64,000 bases of DNA from Hyaloperonospora brassicae (lineage: Eukaryota; Oomycota; Peronosporomycetes; Peronosporales; Peronosporaceae), in the NCBI GenBank assembly GCA_947650285.1, contig CANTFL010001451.1, positions 496,001 to 560,000 on the forward strand. The letters are read 5' to 3'. Position numbers and translations under genes: made by a program. Below are positions 47,164 through 57,931 of the stretch, one piece after another. Positions within the stretch are counted from its first letter, which is position 1. Each line of letters begins with the position of its first letter. Below the pieces are notes generated by a model. That model saw only the letters and a program-made list of their open reading frames with translations. It did no database searches and had not been told where the DNA came from.

Positions 47164-48264
47164 ATGAAAATCTCGACTTTCTCGATATTTAGTCTTTCGG
47201 CGGCACTGCCATTTTTGCCAACGGCCGCAAAGCCGTCGGTCCCTGCGCCAAAGTACGACAAGGACCTCGGCTGCTGGCCAATCAGCGTCGAGCATGAAGC
47301 CACGTACTGCATCGACGGTCCCGTCTGCAGCGGCGTCGGGCCATCACGTACCGGGTCCAAGTGCCCTGTCAAAGGTGATGTTGCCATCGCCAACTGCCAC
47401 TCGAATATCACCCGCGAGAGTGTCGGCGACTACTGTGAGCTTTCGGTCGACACCTTCTGTACGGTCATTAACACGGGGGCCTGGGGATGCGCGATGACGT
47501 CCAGCGACCACCCCGAACCCGTACCTACGGACCCTCGCAACCCTCACCACGATGACCCTAACCACGGAAAGCCTCATCACGACGACCCCAACCACGTAAA
47601 GCCTGAGCACGGCCACTCGCACCATGGCAATCCAGACCAGAGTAACCCGCACCAGGGCAACCCGCACCACGAGAACCCGTGGTCCCACCACCACAACAAG
47701 ACCCACGACAAGCCGCACCAGGGCAACCCGCACCACGAGAACCCGTGGTCCCACCACGACAACAAGACCCACGATAAGCCGCACCAGGGCAACCCGTGGT
47801 CTCACCACGACAATAAGACCCACGACAAGCCGCACCAAGGCAACCCGAACCAGGGCAACCCGTGGTCCCACCACGACAACAAGACCCACGATAACAAGAC
47901 CCACGATAACAAGACCCACGACAACCCGCACCAGGGCAACCCGCACCACGACTCGTCTTCCCGCAATGATGGGAGTGGGAGCTACCACAGTGGCAGCTAC
48001 GAGGACGGCAGCTATGGGAACGGCAGCGGCGGCAGTGGATCGTTCGGCAGCCGCAACGTGGCCGGCATTGAGACCATATCGGTGCAGTCGACGGGCGCCC
48101 AGGAAACTTCGGCTGGCGGTGTGTTCGTGGGCGTAATCGGCGCCGTGGCGGCAGCAGCGGCAGCGGTGGCAGCGATCGCTGGAGTGGCCATTTACCGCCA
48201 GCGCGGGACGACGACGCCGAAGCCATTGGCGGACTCGACGGCGGTAGAGGTCGTGACGCCGTAG
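47164..48264 (+). CDS. Type I membrane protein: eight-Cys domain plus His/Asn/Pro-rich glycosylated stalk (366 aa)
   Basis: Signal peptide at residues 1-22. The eight-cysteine domain has Cys at 37, 49, 55, 67, 78, 91, 99 and 109, with the family strings ATYCIDGPVCSG, GDVAIANC and GAWGC. Residues about 119-275 are a low-complexity stalk built on NPHHENPWSHHDNKTHDKPHQ-type units. It is extremely rich in His, Asn and Pro, and every unit carries an N-K-T sequon (six in all). Then a Gly/Ser-rich spacer, a transmembrane helix (about 320-343, Ala/Val/Ile-rich) and a 23-residue tail ending VEVVTP. Histidine density suggests metal binding; sequons suggest N-glycosylation. Both are inference. A start at 47164 is supported by the signal peptide and the initiator 92 bp upstream. 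I know no functional name for the family. Confidence 0.88.
   Translation: MKISTFSIFSLSAALPFLPTAAKPSVPAPKYDKDLGCWPISVEHEATYCIDGPVCSGVGPSRTGSKCPVKGDVAIANCHSNITRESVGDYCELSVDTFCTVINTGAWGCAMTSSDHPEPVPTDPRNPHHDDPNHGKPHHDDPNHVKPEHGHSHHGNPDQSNPHQGNPHHENPWSHHHNKTHDKPHQGNPHHENPWSHHDNKTHDKPHQGNPWSHHDNKTHDKPHQGNPNQGNPWSHHDNKTHDNKTHDNKTHDNPHQGNPHHDSSSRNDGSGSYHSGSYEDGSYGNGSGGSGSFGSRNVAGIETISVQSTGAQETSAGGVFVGVIGAVAAAAAAVAAIAGVAIYRQRGTTTPKPLADSTAVEVVTP
47620..47950 (+). repeat. In-frame tandem repeats encoding the His/Asn/Pro stalk
   Basis: Imperfect units of 30-66 bp, mostly built from GGCAACCCG, CACCACGA and AACAAGACCCACGA(C/T)AA blocks. They are likely unstable by slippage or unequal crossing over. The last part repeats the 15-bp unit encoding HDNKT three times (47880-47922). 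Confidence 0.85.
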
Positions 48265-49206
48265 CCGGTCGCGTCGCGTCGGTCGGATCTCTCAAGGTCG
48301 AGTCTTTTTTTACCCTAATCGTTAGGCGCATTGATTCGATTTTGAACAGAGATACAACTTGGTTTCCCCTACTCACTCACTGACTCACTCAGTGTCGCTG
48401 ATAACCGAAAGCTCTAGAATGCGCTGATGTTTACGATCTGATTACGGCAACTTGAAGGATCGATCGCGTGCTGAAGTGGGCACAGTTAGTAGTAGCCGCC
48501 TTCGCATCACCTCTTGCATCGTAACACCACAGGCAGCCGCACGTGGGCCCACACCACACCCTTCTTGCACCTGCTTGTCTGGCCACAATGGCATGTCGCG
48601 TACAGAAAAGTATCCACTGCCGGATTGCTGGTCCCCCACCGGAGTGTCCGCCCAGATTCGCGTTTGCTTTGCGGAAGGTCAAGGAACGGACTATGACGGC
48701 TGACTATGCCGACATAACCGCTGTCAGAGGGAATATCCAGTCGAGATACGATGGGCTTTGCCACGGTCAGAAAGCGGCCTGTCTCCCGTCCATTGCCGTT
48801 GAGCTGCGCGTAATCGTACCCAAGTCGCTTTTGCCCCAACGTGGCCGTCGAGGACGATCCAAGCACGACACAGACGGTGACGATGTAAGCGCCGTCTTTT
48901 TCTGTCACGGTGTTCTTTATTAAGCAGCCATCTGTTTGTCGAACATGCTCGAGAATGTTTACGGAAGGGCCAGAAAGGAAAATGCACCAGTGGCTCTGTC
49001 CAACAGGTCCTGTCCGACTCACGGATCCCTTGCGCGCGCTCGTTCTTTGGTCGTGCCCATCGCGTCTTTTTTGCAGCGCTGTTGCTCGCACGGGAGCGAC
49101 GCAATTGCTCGGGTCGATTCCAGAGGGAGACGCACCACTGGGTATGGTCAGAGAGGAGGAGCGTGGGGCCACGCTCTCTTCCTCTGACTTCGTGTCGCTC
49201 GGCTGA
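48265..49206. other. Intergenic spacer
   Basis: An ACTC-rich patch (ACTCACTCACTGACTCACTCAGTG) lies at 48371. A 221-codon minus-strand frame (48507-49172) exists without domain or signal peptide, and another (48724-49266) overlaps it. I call neither. Confidence 0.5.
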
Positions 49207-49222
49207 GTTCATTCCGCGATCT
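49207..49222 (+). promoter_or_regulatory. Oomycete initiator-like element upstream of 49269
   Basis: GTTCATTCCGCGATCT matches the Inr consensus at about 12 of 16 positions, 46 bp before the ATG. Confidence 0.5.
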
Positions 49223-49268
49223 TCCGCCTCGCACGCAGAGCTCAATCGGGACAACACTTTCGACAAGT

Positions 49269-52200
49269 ATGAAGACGGCGACCGTCTCGACAGCGATAGC
49301 GCTCCTACTGGCCACTGCGGCCCGTTCCGACGACTCTTCTGTGGTGACCCAACCCTCAGGCGCAGGAGGTGGTCCTGAGCCCACTACGGTGGACTTTGAT
49401 GGGACCGACATGCACGACGAGGACAAAGGGGACACGACTGCTAATGATAATCTGCTGGGCACGAGTTGGATTGGAGGTCGCCCCCTTTACATTGAGACGA
49501 ACCAGGGCACGGTCGCCGTCGGGCCCGATGACAAGTCGATGCACTCCATCTCGACGAAGTCAAAGGATACAATGGCTGACTTCGATGGGACTGGCGCTGG
49601 CCCTTCCGGTCCGATGACCAAAGTCGACCAGGACGACATGATGCGTCCGGACATGACTGGCGTCAATGGTTCAATGGTGAACCCGATGCTGACCGACACG
49701 GACCAGGACGACATGATGGTGATGACGAACGTGACGGGTGTCAATGGCACGATGACCCCGGTCTTGACTGAAGTGGACCAGGACGACATGATGCGCCCGG
49801 ACATGACTGGCGTCAATGGTTCAATGGCGAACCCGATGCTGACCGACACGGACCAGGACGACATGATGGTGATGAGGAACGTGACTGGTGTCAATGGCAC
49901 GACGACCCCGGTCTTGACTGAAGTGGACCAGGACGACCTGATGCGCCCGGACATGACTGGCGTCAATGGTTCAATGGTGAACCCGATGCTGACCGACACG
50001 GACCAGGACGACATGATGGTGATGTCGAACGTGACTAACATCAACGACTCCATTGCAGCCACCAATGCCGCTGTCGTTACTCCGGATGGATCCTGCGTCC
50101 CAGTGAGTGTCGAGGGTGATGCGACCTATTGTGTCCAAGGACCCGTTTGCAGTGGGTCTGGCTCGGTGCCTGCGGGCTGGTCGTGTCCGCGAATGGGAGA
50201 CATGGCTACAGCCGATTGCCACGACACTTTGGCTAGTTACGGGACTGCCGGCTGTATCTTACCCGAAACCAGTATCTGCAGACCCCTCAACACGGGAGTC
50301 TGGGGCTGTGTTCTCTCCTCAGTCGCTGACAACATCAGCACTACTCCTGCAATCGTATCGTCCGCCATGTACCGTCCTGATACGGTAAACATGACTGGCG
50401 TCAGTGGTTCAATGGTGAACCCGATGCTGACCGACACGGACCAGGACGACATGATGGTGATGTCGAACGTGACTAACATCAACGACTCCATTGCAGCCAC
50501 CAATGCCGCTGTCGTTACTCCGGATGGATCCTGCGTCCCAGTGAGTGTCGAGGGTGATGCGACCTATTGTGTCCAAGGACCCGTTTGCAGTGGGTCTGGC
50601 TCGGTGCCTGCGGGCTGGTCGTGTCCGCGAATGGGAGACATGGCTACAGCCGATTGCCACGACACTTTGGCTAGTTACGGGACTGCCGGCTGTATCTTAC
50701 CCGAAACCAGTATCTGCAGACCCCTCAACACGGGAGTCTGGGGCTGTGTTCTCTCCTCAGTCGCTGACAACATCAGCACTACTCCTGCAATCGTATCGTC
50801 CGCCATGTACCGTCCTGATACGGTAAACATGACTGGCGTCAGTGGTATAATGGTGAACTCGATGCTGACCGACACGGACCAGGACGACATGATGGTGATG
50901 TCGAACGTGACTAACATCAACGACTCCATTGCAGCCACCAATGCCGCTGTCGTTACTCCGGATGGATCCTGCGTCCCAGTGAGTGTCGAGGGTGATGCGA
51001 CCTATTGTGTCCAAGGACCCGTTTGCAGTGGGTCTGGCTCGGTGCCTGCGGGCTGGTCGTGTCCGCGAATGGGAGACATGGCTACAGCCGATTGCCACGA
51101 CACTTTGGCTAGTTACGGGACTGCCGGCTGTATCTTACCCGAAACCAGTATCTGCAGACCCCTCAACACGGGAGTCTGGGGCTGTGTTCTCTCCTCAGTC
51201 GCTGACAACATCAGCACTACTCCTGCAATCGTATCGTCCGCCATGTACCGTCCTGATACGGTAAACATGACTGGCGTCAGTGGTATAATGGTGAACTCGA
51301 TGCTGACCGACACGGACCAGGACGACATGATGGTGATGTCGAACGTGACTAACATCAACGACTCCATTGCAGCCACCAATGCCGCTGTCGTTACTCCGGA
51401 TGGATCCTGCGTCCCAGTGAGTGTCGAGGGTGATGCGACCTATTGTGTCCAAGGACCCGTTTGCAGTGGGTCTGGCTCGGTGCCTGCGGGCTGGTCGTGT
51501 CCGCGAATGGGAGACATGGCTACAGCCGATTGCCACGACACTTTGGCTAGTTACGGGACTGCCGGCTGTATCTTACCCGAAACCAGTATCTGCAGACCCC
51601 TCAACACGGGAGTCTGGGGCTGTGTTCTCTCCTCAGTTGCTGACAACAGCAGCACTACTCCTGCAATCGGATCGTCCGCCATGTACCGTCCTGATACGGT
51701 GAACATGACTGGCGTTAATGGTTCAATGGTGAACCCGATGCTGACCGACACGGACCAGGACGACATGATGGTGATGACGAACGTGACGGGTGTCAATGGC
51801 ACTACGACACCAGTCTTGACTGAAGTGGACCAGGACGACCTGATGCGCCCGGACATGACTGGCGTCAATGGTTCAATGGTGAACCCGATGCTGACCGACA
51901 CGGACCAGGACGACATGATGGTGATGACGAACGTGACGGGTGTCAATGGCACTACGACACCGGTCTTGACTGAAGTGGACCAGGACGACATGATGCGCCC
52001 GGACATGACTGGCGTCAATGGTTCAATGGTGAACCCGATGCTGACCGACACGGACCAGGACGACATGATGGTGATGACGAACATGACTAACATCAACGAC
52101 TCCATTGCAGCCACCAATGCCGCTGTCGTTACTCCGGATGGATCCTGCGTCCCAGTGAGTGTCGAGGGTGATGCGACCTATTGTGTCCAAGGACCCGTTT

Positions 52201-52607
52201 GCAGTGGGTCTGGCTCGGTGCCTGCGGGCTGGTCGTGTCCGCGAATGGGAGACATGGCTACAGCCGATTGCAACGACACTTTGGCTAGTTACGGGACTGC
52301 CGGCTGTATCTTACCCGAAACCAGTATCTGCAGACCCCTCAACACGGGAGTCTGGGGCTGTGTTCTCTCCTCAGTCGCTGACAACAGCAGCACTACTCCT
52401 GCGATCAGAGCGTCCGTGATGGCTGCTATGGATCCCAACTCAGCATCCGACGACTCGTCGTCGTTCAGCGTCTTCGCGGCTGTTGGCATTGGAGCTGCGT
52501 GCGTTGTAGCCGTTGCTGCTTTTGTCCTGTTCAAGAAGCGCCAGCGCAAGTCAGCGGAAGCCTCGCAGCTCGCACACCAGACATTCGTTGACGTCAAGAC
52601 GCCGTAA
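49269..52607 (+). CDS. Large type I surface protein with five eight-Cys domains and acidic sequon-rich repeats (1112 aa)
   Basis: Signal peptide at 1-20 (MKTATVSTAIALLLATAARS). A first segment (about 100-270) repeats a roughly 32-residue acidic unit containing DTDQDDMM and DMTGVNGSM, with many N-x-S/T sequons (NVT, NGS, NGT, NDS). Then come five copies of the eight-Cys domain, first Cys at residues 276, 422, 568, 714 and 960 (motifs ATYCVQGPVCSGSG, SCPRMGDMATADC, TGVWGC). The first four are spaced exactly 146 residues; more acidic repeats precede the fifth. A transmembrane helix lies at about 1068-1088 and a basic tail ends VDVKTP. The domain is shared with 47164 and 57932. The repeats are near-identical in DNA. 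Likely a heavily glycosylated cell-surface or cyst-wall protein; no function is known to me. Confidence 0.9.
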   Translation: MKTATVSTAIALLLATAARSDDSSVVTQPSGAGGGPEPTTVDFDGTDMHDEDKGDTTANDNLLGTSWIGGRPLYIETNQGTVAVGPDDKSMHSISTKSKDTMADFDGTGAGPSGPMTKVDQDDMMRPDMTGVNGSMVNPMLTDTDQDDMMVMTNVTGVNGTMTPVLTEVDQDDMMRPDMTGVNGSMANPMLTDTDQDDMMVMRNVTGVNGTTTPVLTEVDQDDLMRPDMTGVNGSMVNPMLTDTDQDDMMVMSNVTNINDSIAATNAAVVTPDGSCVPVSVEGDATYCVQGPVCSGSGSVPAGWSCPRMGDMATADCHDTLASYGTAGCILPETSICRPLNTGVWGCVLSSVADNISTTPAIVSSAMYRPDTVNMTGVSGSMVNPMLTDTDQDDMMVMSNVTNINDSIAATNAAVVTPDGSCVPVSVEGDATYCVQGPVCSGSGSVPAGWSCPRMGDMATADCHDTLASYGTAGCILPETSICRPLNTGVWGCVLSSVADNISTTPAIVSSAMYRPDTVNMTGVSGIMVNSMLTDTDQDDMMVMSNVTNINDSIAATNAAVVTPDGSCVPVSVEGDATYCVQGPVCSGSGSVPAGWSCPRMGDMATADCHDTLASYGTAGCILPETSICRPLNTGVWGCVLSSVADNISTTPAIVSSAMYRPDTVNMTGVSGIMVNSMLTDTDQDDMMVMSNVTNINDSIAATNAAVVTPDGSCVPVSVEGDATYCVQGPVCSGSGSVPAGWSCPRMGDMATADCHDTLASYGTAGCILPETSICRPLNTGVWGCVLSSVADNSSTTPAIGSSAMYRPDTVNMTGVNGSMVNPMLTDTDQDDMMVMTNVTGVNGTTTPVLTEVDQDDLMRPDMTGVNGSMVNPMLTDTDQDDMMVMTNVTGVNGTTTPVLTEVDQDDMMRPDMTGVNGSMVNPMLTDTDQDDMMVMTNMTNINDSIAATNAAVVTPDGSCVPVSVEGDATYCVQGPVCSGSGSVPAGWSCPRMGDMATADCNDTLASYGTAGCILPETSICRPLNTGVWGCVLSSVADNSSTTPAIRASVMAAMDPNSASDDSSSFSVFAAVGIGAACVVAVAAFVLFKKRQRKSAEASQLAHQTFVDVKTP
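49951..51702 (+). repeat. Four 438-bp tandem units, each encoding an eight-Cys domain
   Basis: Homologous points recur every 438 bp (for example TGCGTCCCAGTG at 50094, 50532, 50970 and 51408), 146 codons per unit. Differences are few: GGTTCAATGGTGAACCCG versus GGTATAATGGTGAACTCG between unit ends, and AACATC versus AACAGC. Copies three and four even share the GGTATAATG variant. A partial fifth domain is at 52146. Confidence 0.95.
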
Positions 52608-55600
52608 GCGAATTATAAGCAGCACCTGTTCGGGCACTACGGACACGCGCTGATGAAGGACGGGATGGCTGGTACTGGGTTTTTATCGTCTCTCGCAGAC
52701 ACAATGAGCTGAAGCTGCGGATGCTTAGTTGGCTTGTGTAGCTCGTTTTGCATTTCTCTTTTTGATCCATATAACGGGTAAGCCACATGGCTTCTTGTGC
52801 GTGTTCGACGGTGCTAAGAGTTTTTTTGGTATAATCGTTTGGCCTTGACGGAAGAATGGAGAGTGGCCTACAGACACTCGTAGGTACAAGCTGAGCTTTG
52901 CATTCGTACATCTTCGAGACTTGCTCGATCTGCCTGCATGATGCATTGTTATGCACTGTAGCACAAAGCGCTGAAGAGTACCGTCATGCGTCGTTTGGAC
53001 TCGCAAAGTCTTCAGTCGCAGGGGCAGTATATCTCGTATTATATTCCTTTTTGTAAGTACCGTAGTGTCTCGAACGTCAATTTGGAACATGACACGGCTT
53101 ACCCATACTCTTGTCGCTGCAAAAGCTCAATCAGCGTCACGAAGAGCAAATCCATGCGAAGCAGACAATGGCTGTGGAGAAGGAAGTCAGACGACATTGA
53201 TCAGACTTGCGCATGTAACATCCGTCCGCCACGATTTTGAGATTTTGGCTCTATCGCATCGTCTGCTCAATTGCCTGGACGAGCACGCGGTGTAAGCTCT
53301 TTTTATCGCCGGTTACTTGTCTTCCTACAAACACGTCAGCCGCCAAATCGAGGACGGAAGTGTCAAAAGAGAACTCATTGCAGTACTGTCCTTTCGATAT
53401 CGTATCAAAGCACTACTGCCTGTGCTTGTCGCTTCGTATGTGCACGCTGCTGTATAATCGGCCTATGTAGTTTCACTCGATACCTTCAGACTCTCTTTGT
53501 CCGTACACAACAAGGCAAGCGCAGGTCCAACGAGTCGTGCATCTGTCATAGCACGGCTTAAACTGAAAGTTGTCTTGACTCTCGATGTCGCAGGGAGACA
53601 TCCGTATGCTTGGAGAGCCAAACGTGCATGATCAATACCAAGAGCATGACGTCCATCTTGTAAAGCTCATTCGTCGTATTCGTACAGAAATGAACTCGAT
53701 CGACAAATCTTGCCGGCGCTGACAGGATCGCACTCGCTATGGCAAGAGTGCCAACGTTTCATGCATTGCTCTCTTGCATTATCAAGGCGCAGACACTTTG
53801 CCACAACTTGTACACTGATCGTCAAGTGAAGCATAGAAGTCAATCGAGCAATGTCGTATCGACAAACTGTCCGGACAACAAGCAATGTGTCGATCTATGC
53901 ACGTTGAGGTACTCAAAAGTATGACAGATACGTATGAAAGAGTGTGCACTTACACTACCAGCAATAGTGATGTCACGGCTTCTACTTTCTTCGCTCGTTG
54001 TGTCAATGTCCTCCGTCGATCTTGGCTTTTTAGCTGGGCGAAAGCGTCGTCGTCACTGTCTTGAAACCCATCGACCGTGATAGCTGTCCTTTTGCTCTAC
54101 GTAGTATGGTACAGTTCAGCACTGCGTTGGCACAGACAGATCTAGAAGGTCGTTCAGCTTATGCTGACTTCGTGGTGCCATGCGCGTTGTACTGATCGAT
54201 AAGCCTTCCGCATGCTTAGTCGTACTGACACTACGGATCGTCAATCGATAACTTGAAACATGGACAGAGACTAACAATCGACCGCTTTAGTTTGAGACTG
54301 ATGTCAACTGTTAGCGCACGTAAGTACTTTCGTCTCATTCACACGATCAGCGAAAGCATTCCATACTCCCCCACGCCTTCTAGTTCCTGAGACCCGTCAT
54401 CTCCCTCTTCGGTCATCTAAACAGCAGCAGACAAGCTTCCATGCGACCTTTACACACTAAAATGGCAGGTCAAGAAGAAGCTATCGACCAAATGCTGAGT
54501 CATCAAGATGCATCACCTCGTGTCCATGACGCCCCACACTTTGATGCGTGTGCTTATCAAAGGTCATTTTCAGCCCTTGTCGATTCATACATTCACAATC
54601 GATGTCAACCTCTTGCTCGCAGAAGCGAACAGTTGGTTAGTACCACGAACTAGTCATGCGTGGAATGACGTTCACGTTCGGTTATACTCTTTCGCATACG
54701 AAAGCAGTTATCGATCGCGCCATTAATCGATTGAACAAGTCTCGTAGTGCCTTTTAGGTGTACTAGATCCTTACGAGCATACAAAACTAGATGCTTTTAC
54801 ACCAGTCACTGTAGTGCTGAGTACCAGTGCTCTTCATTGTTTGAAGATCAGCATCGTGCTTTCTGAGAACAAGCATTACAGAGCTTACACAACTCTCTTC
54901 AGCCGAACCAGGCATTCTTGAAGTCTTTTGCTTCGAGATATCATTTGCTTATCCGTTTGTGATGCGTACCAGCGCCCGAGAGGTTCGCAAATGATCCTGG
55001 GGCTGAATATGGCATAGCTGGCGAGTAAGTACCAACCTGCACACTTTCGTTCCGGTAGATAGAATAGGGATCCTTTGCTATATCCTACCTACCCTGTGCG
55101 ACGGTACGCGGGTCCCTGCGCTTCCACGATTGACAGCACAAAACGACCAGAAATTGCTCGCAATATACGATGAGGAAGCGAAGCTCAGGTAGAGAGAGCA
55201 GACATGCGAGTAGTGAAACAACGCTATTCAGCAGATATTCTGGTCATTCAGTTTACAAGCAATGACATTATAGTTATTCCTTGACAGACTCACTTCCGCC
55301 TAAGACGCCATCGGGTGAACCTGAAGTAATACGATTGCTAGCGTGGATACCTGCAGAGGACAGGCGTGCTCTGCCACCACGTCCTGCTTGATCCGACACA
55401 TCGTCGTAGGGACGAGGTCGATGTATCTGGAATGTCCAAATGAGGATCATGGGAAGATCGATAGCCTTTGCCGAGAAAAGTGACACACCACGTACAAAAG
55501 TATCGACACTTTGCCAGCAATACGTTGCCATTCGGATCAGCAGCTTCACGCCTCTTGTGCGTGTATCTATCATGTCCTGTGCATAGAACTACCGAGTCAG

Positions 55601-57931
55601 ATATACTTCTTTCCCGTTCGCAGTGATGGTGCATCACGCTTGGCGTGCTTCTCCACTCGATGCGCCATTCCTCTTGTCCGACGCACTATTAGACGTTTGT
55701 AGCAAACGTACACGCGATCGTACGATGAAGTCGGTGGTCACGATAGTTACGAGACGGTGCTGCTCTTCATGCGTGGAATAGGATGGACGCGTCGCAGGTG
55801 CCTGTACACACGGTGGCAAACGTCTAGTAAATATGCAACGTCCTGTGTGTCTGAAGCATATTTACGACAATTAACACATTAAGGTTAGCCACGCGGTGAT
55901 TTGGATTCTTTCGAGTAGCTCAGGAGACTGGACTACGCTATCGACACGTCTTGCTGTCAGCTGAATTTCACACGCGTGTGTGTGTGTGTGTTGTTAACGT
56001 CTGTTGTCACGGTGCGACCTGTCAGGCGCTGTCTTGTGCTGCATTTCGGAGCTCAGCCAAAGCTTGAGATAGTATACTCCTTTAGTCTTTGCACCAACAA
56101 AAGAGGTTCGTCTTGCTGAAGACAGAATGTGACACGTGATATCGCCCACTACCAAGTCGAGCGAGTCGCTTCGAAGGCGTCCGTGAACATGAGCAAACGT
56201 GCACTAAATACCAACATATGCTTGTTATATCTTCACTCGATGAAAGCGCTCGGTGGTCGGTCACAGTGTGCTGGTCCTCTCGGTCGGACTTACAGTCGCC
56301 CACTCCATGGTCCAATTGAATTGGATTCATCGAGGTCGCTAGTCACACACAAGGACTAACACATGGTGCTTAGCATGTTGATGTGTCGTTACTCGTACTG
56401 TTGGAATGATCGCGAAGGAGTACGTCCATCCACCACTTCAAAGCAGTCATAATTGCTCCGCAATGGTATAGAATCTCATGTTCTTGTTCGACTTCTCTAA
56501 TGATACAGTGGCCTGTGGATCTCACGAGGGGACGCTTTCACATCATCAGAGTAGTCACAGTCCATGGTTTGTCGACTCAGGAGCACGTAAGGCGAAAAGC
56601 TTCGTCTTCTGGTGTAGCTGAAGGACCGATGGCTTGGCCTTGAGAGCTTTTACAACAACTGGTCATCAGCACTTGGGTGATTTAGCAGTCAGCGGGTGGC
56701 TTTCCCTGGCAAAAGAAGGAGGTGTGAGTTCGCTCTGAGTGAGTGATCTCGTCGCGATCTGTATATGTGATCACATTGATAGCTGATGCCGCTCTTTCGC
56801 TACGCAACTACCTCTCATTGTTTGCGGTTGCATGGGAGTATGACAAGTCTTGCCGGTCACCTCTTGGCCCGCGCTAAGCTTGCGAATAACGTGAAAGCTT
56901 CGGCCTTTGGCGATCAGAGAATCTTGACGCTGTTAGGAGACGCGATGCAGTGTTGACGAACATCCCGAGCATTGTTTGTTGACCGGTATGGCAATCATGC
57001 AACATGTGCATCCGCGTCGTTACAAGTTCAGAGATCAGTTGCAGACGCAGATGATTCTCGTCGGAGGCATTCGCGAGGTGCAATGCCGACCCCTTTGCGA
57101 GATCCTTTTGCTTGGTATCACAGACTGCTGAGCCCCATCCACGTCCTTGCAAAGCAATGATCGAGTACTCGTCAACCGCTCTTACATACTCGACTGCTCG
57201 ATTTTGCATCGCACACGGTCCCACGTATCACTCTATCGCCTCAGCACCTCCTACTTCCTTGGAAGCAGTTGACATGCGTGCCGTCGTTCCAGCCACTATT
57301 TTGTCATCCATAGCCTCTTCTGGCTGCGAAGCGATTTCTAAACATGACTCGCGTATCCTGTTTTCTGTATTCTCGCATCCTGTTTTCTGTATTCTCGGAT
57401 AGCGCTGCAGCAGATGGACCATCAGTCACACACAGAGTGAGCTCCGCTTGCTCTCACCAGAGTAAGACATGCTGCGACATTATGCAACGCTCAGTTTAAA
57501 AGCGCCGCCGAATGTGCGCTTGGAACGAAAGACGCTTTTGGATCGATCGACCAGTCCGTGGGACTGCGTATACGGTCGTATCTGCGCTGATTACAGCTAT
57601 CAAGTTCCTGAAAGCGATGGTTTCAGCCTTAATCAGCCACTATAGCAACACCAATCTGCACTTATTCCGTCCACCGACCGCACAGACGCGGTACATCGTG
57701 CACTCGTGCGTTGCGTCGCGACCACTATCCTGCACCATCGGCGACGCTAACCTGTCGTGGAGTTCCCCGTTTTTCGCACCTTCAACGCGAGTGCGACGGG
57801 GGGAGGGGGGACACGTTCATGGGACGTTGTGGGCCCCCACTTTATGGTACTTGATGAGGTTTTAGGCGCTGTAGAATCGCATGCCGACGTTTACCGCGAC
57901 GGTCGGCGGAACCGTCACACGCTCTCTCAAT
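52608..57931. other. Intergenic, no supported gene
   Basis: 5.3 kb with no frame over 121 codons that shows a domain. Present: a (GT)n run at 55977-55992 and a 20-bp direct repeat (CTGTTTTCTGTATTCTCG) at 57358 and 57378. Short frames on both strands overlap. Nothing else can be supported. Confidence 0.5.

Noticed and set aside
47344..48376. Two long minus-strand frames (214 and 272 codons) opposite the His-rich gene
   Set aside because: They follow from the repeated codon pattern of the sense gene; their products are low-complexity mirrors without signal or domain.
48507..49266. Minus-strand frames of 221 and 180 codons upstream of the 1112-aa gene
   Set aside because: They overlap each other in different frames, lack domains, and cover the likely promoter of the plus-strand gene.
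49951..51702. Regularly spaced repeats as a CRISPR-like or satellite array
   Set aside because: The units are coding, 438 bp, in frame, inside a continuous gene.
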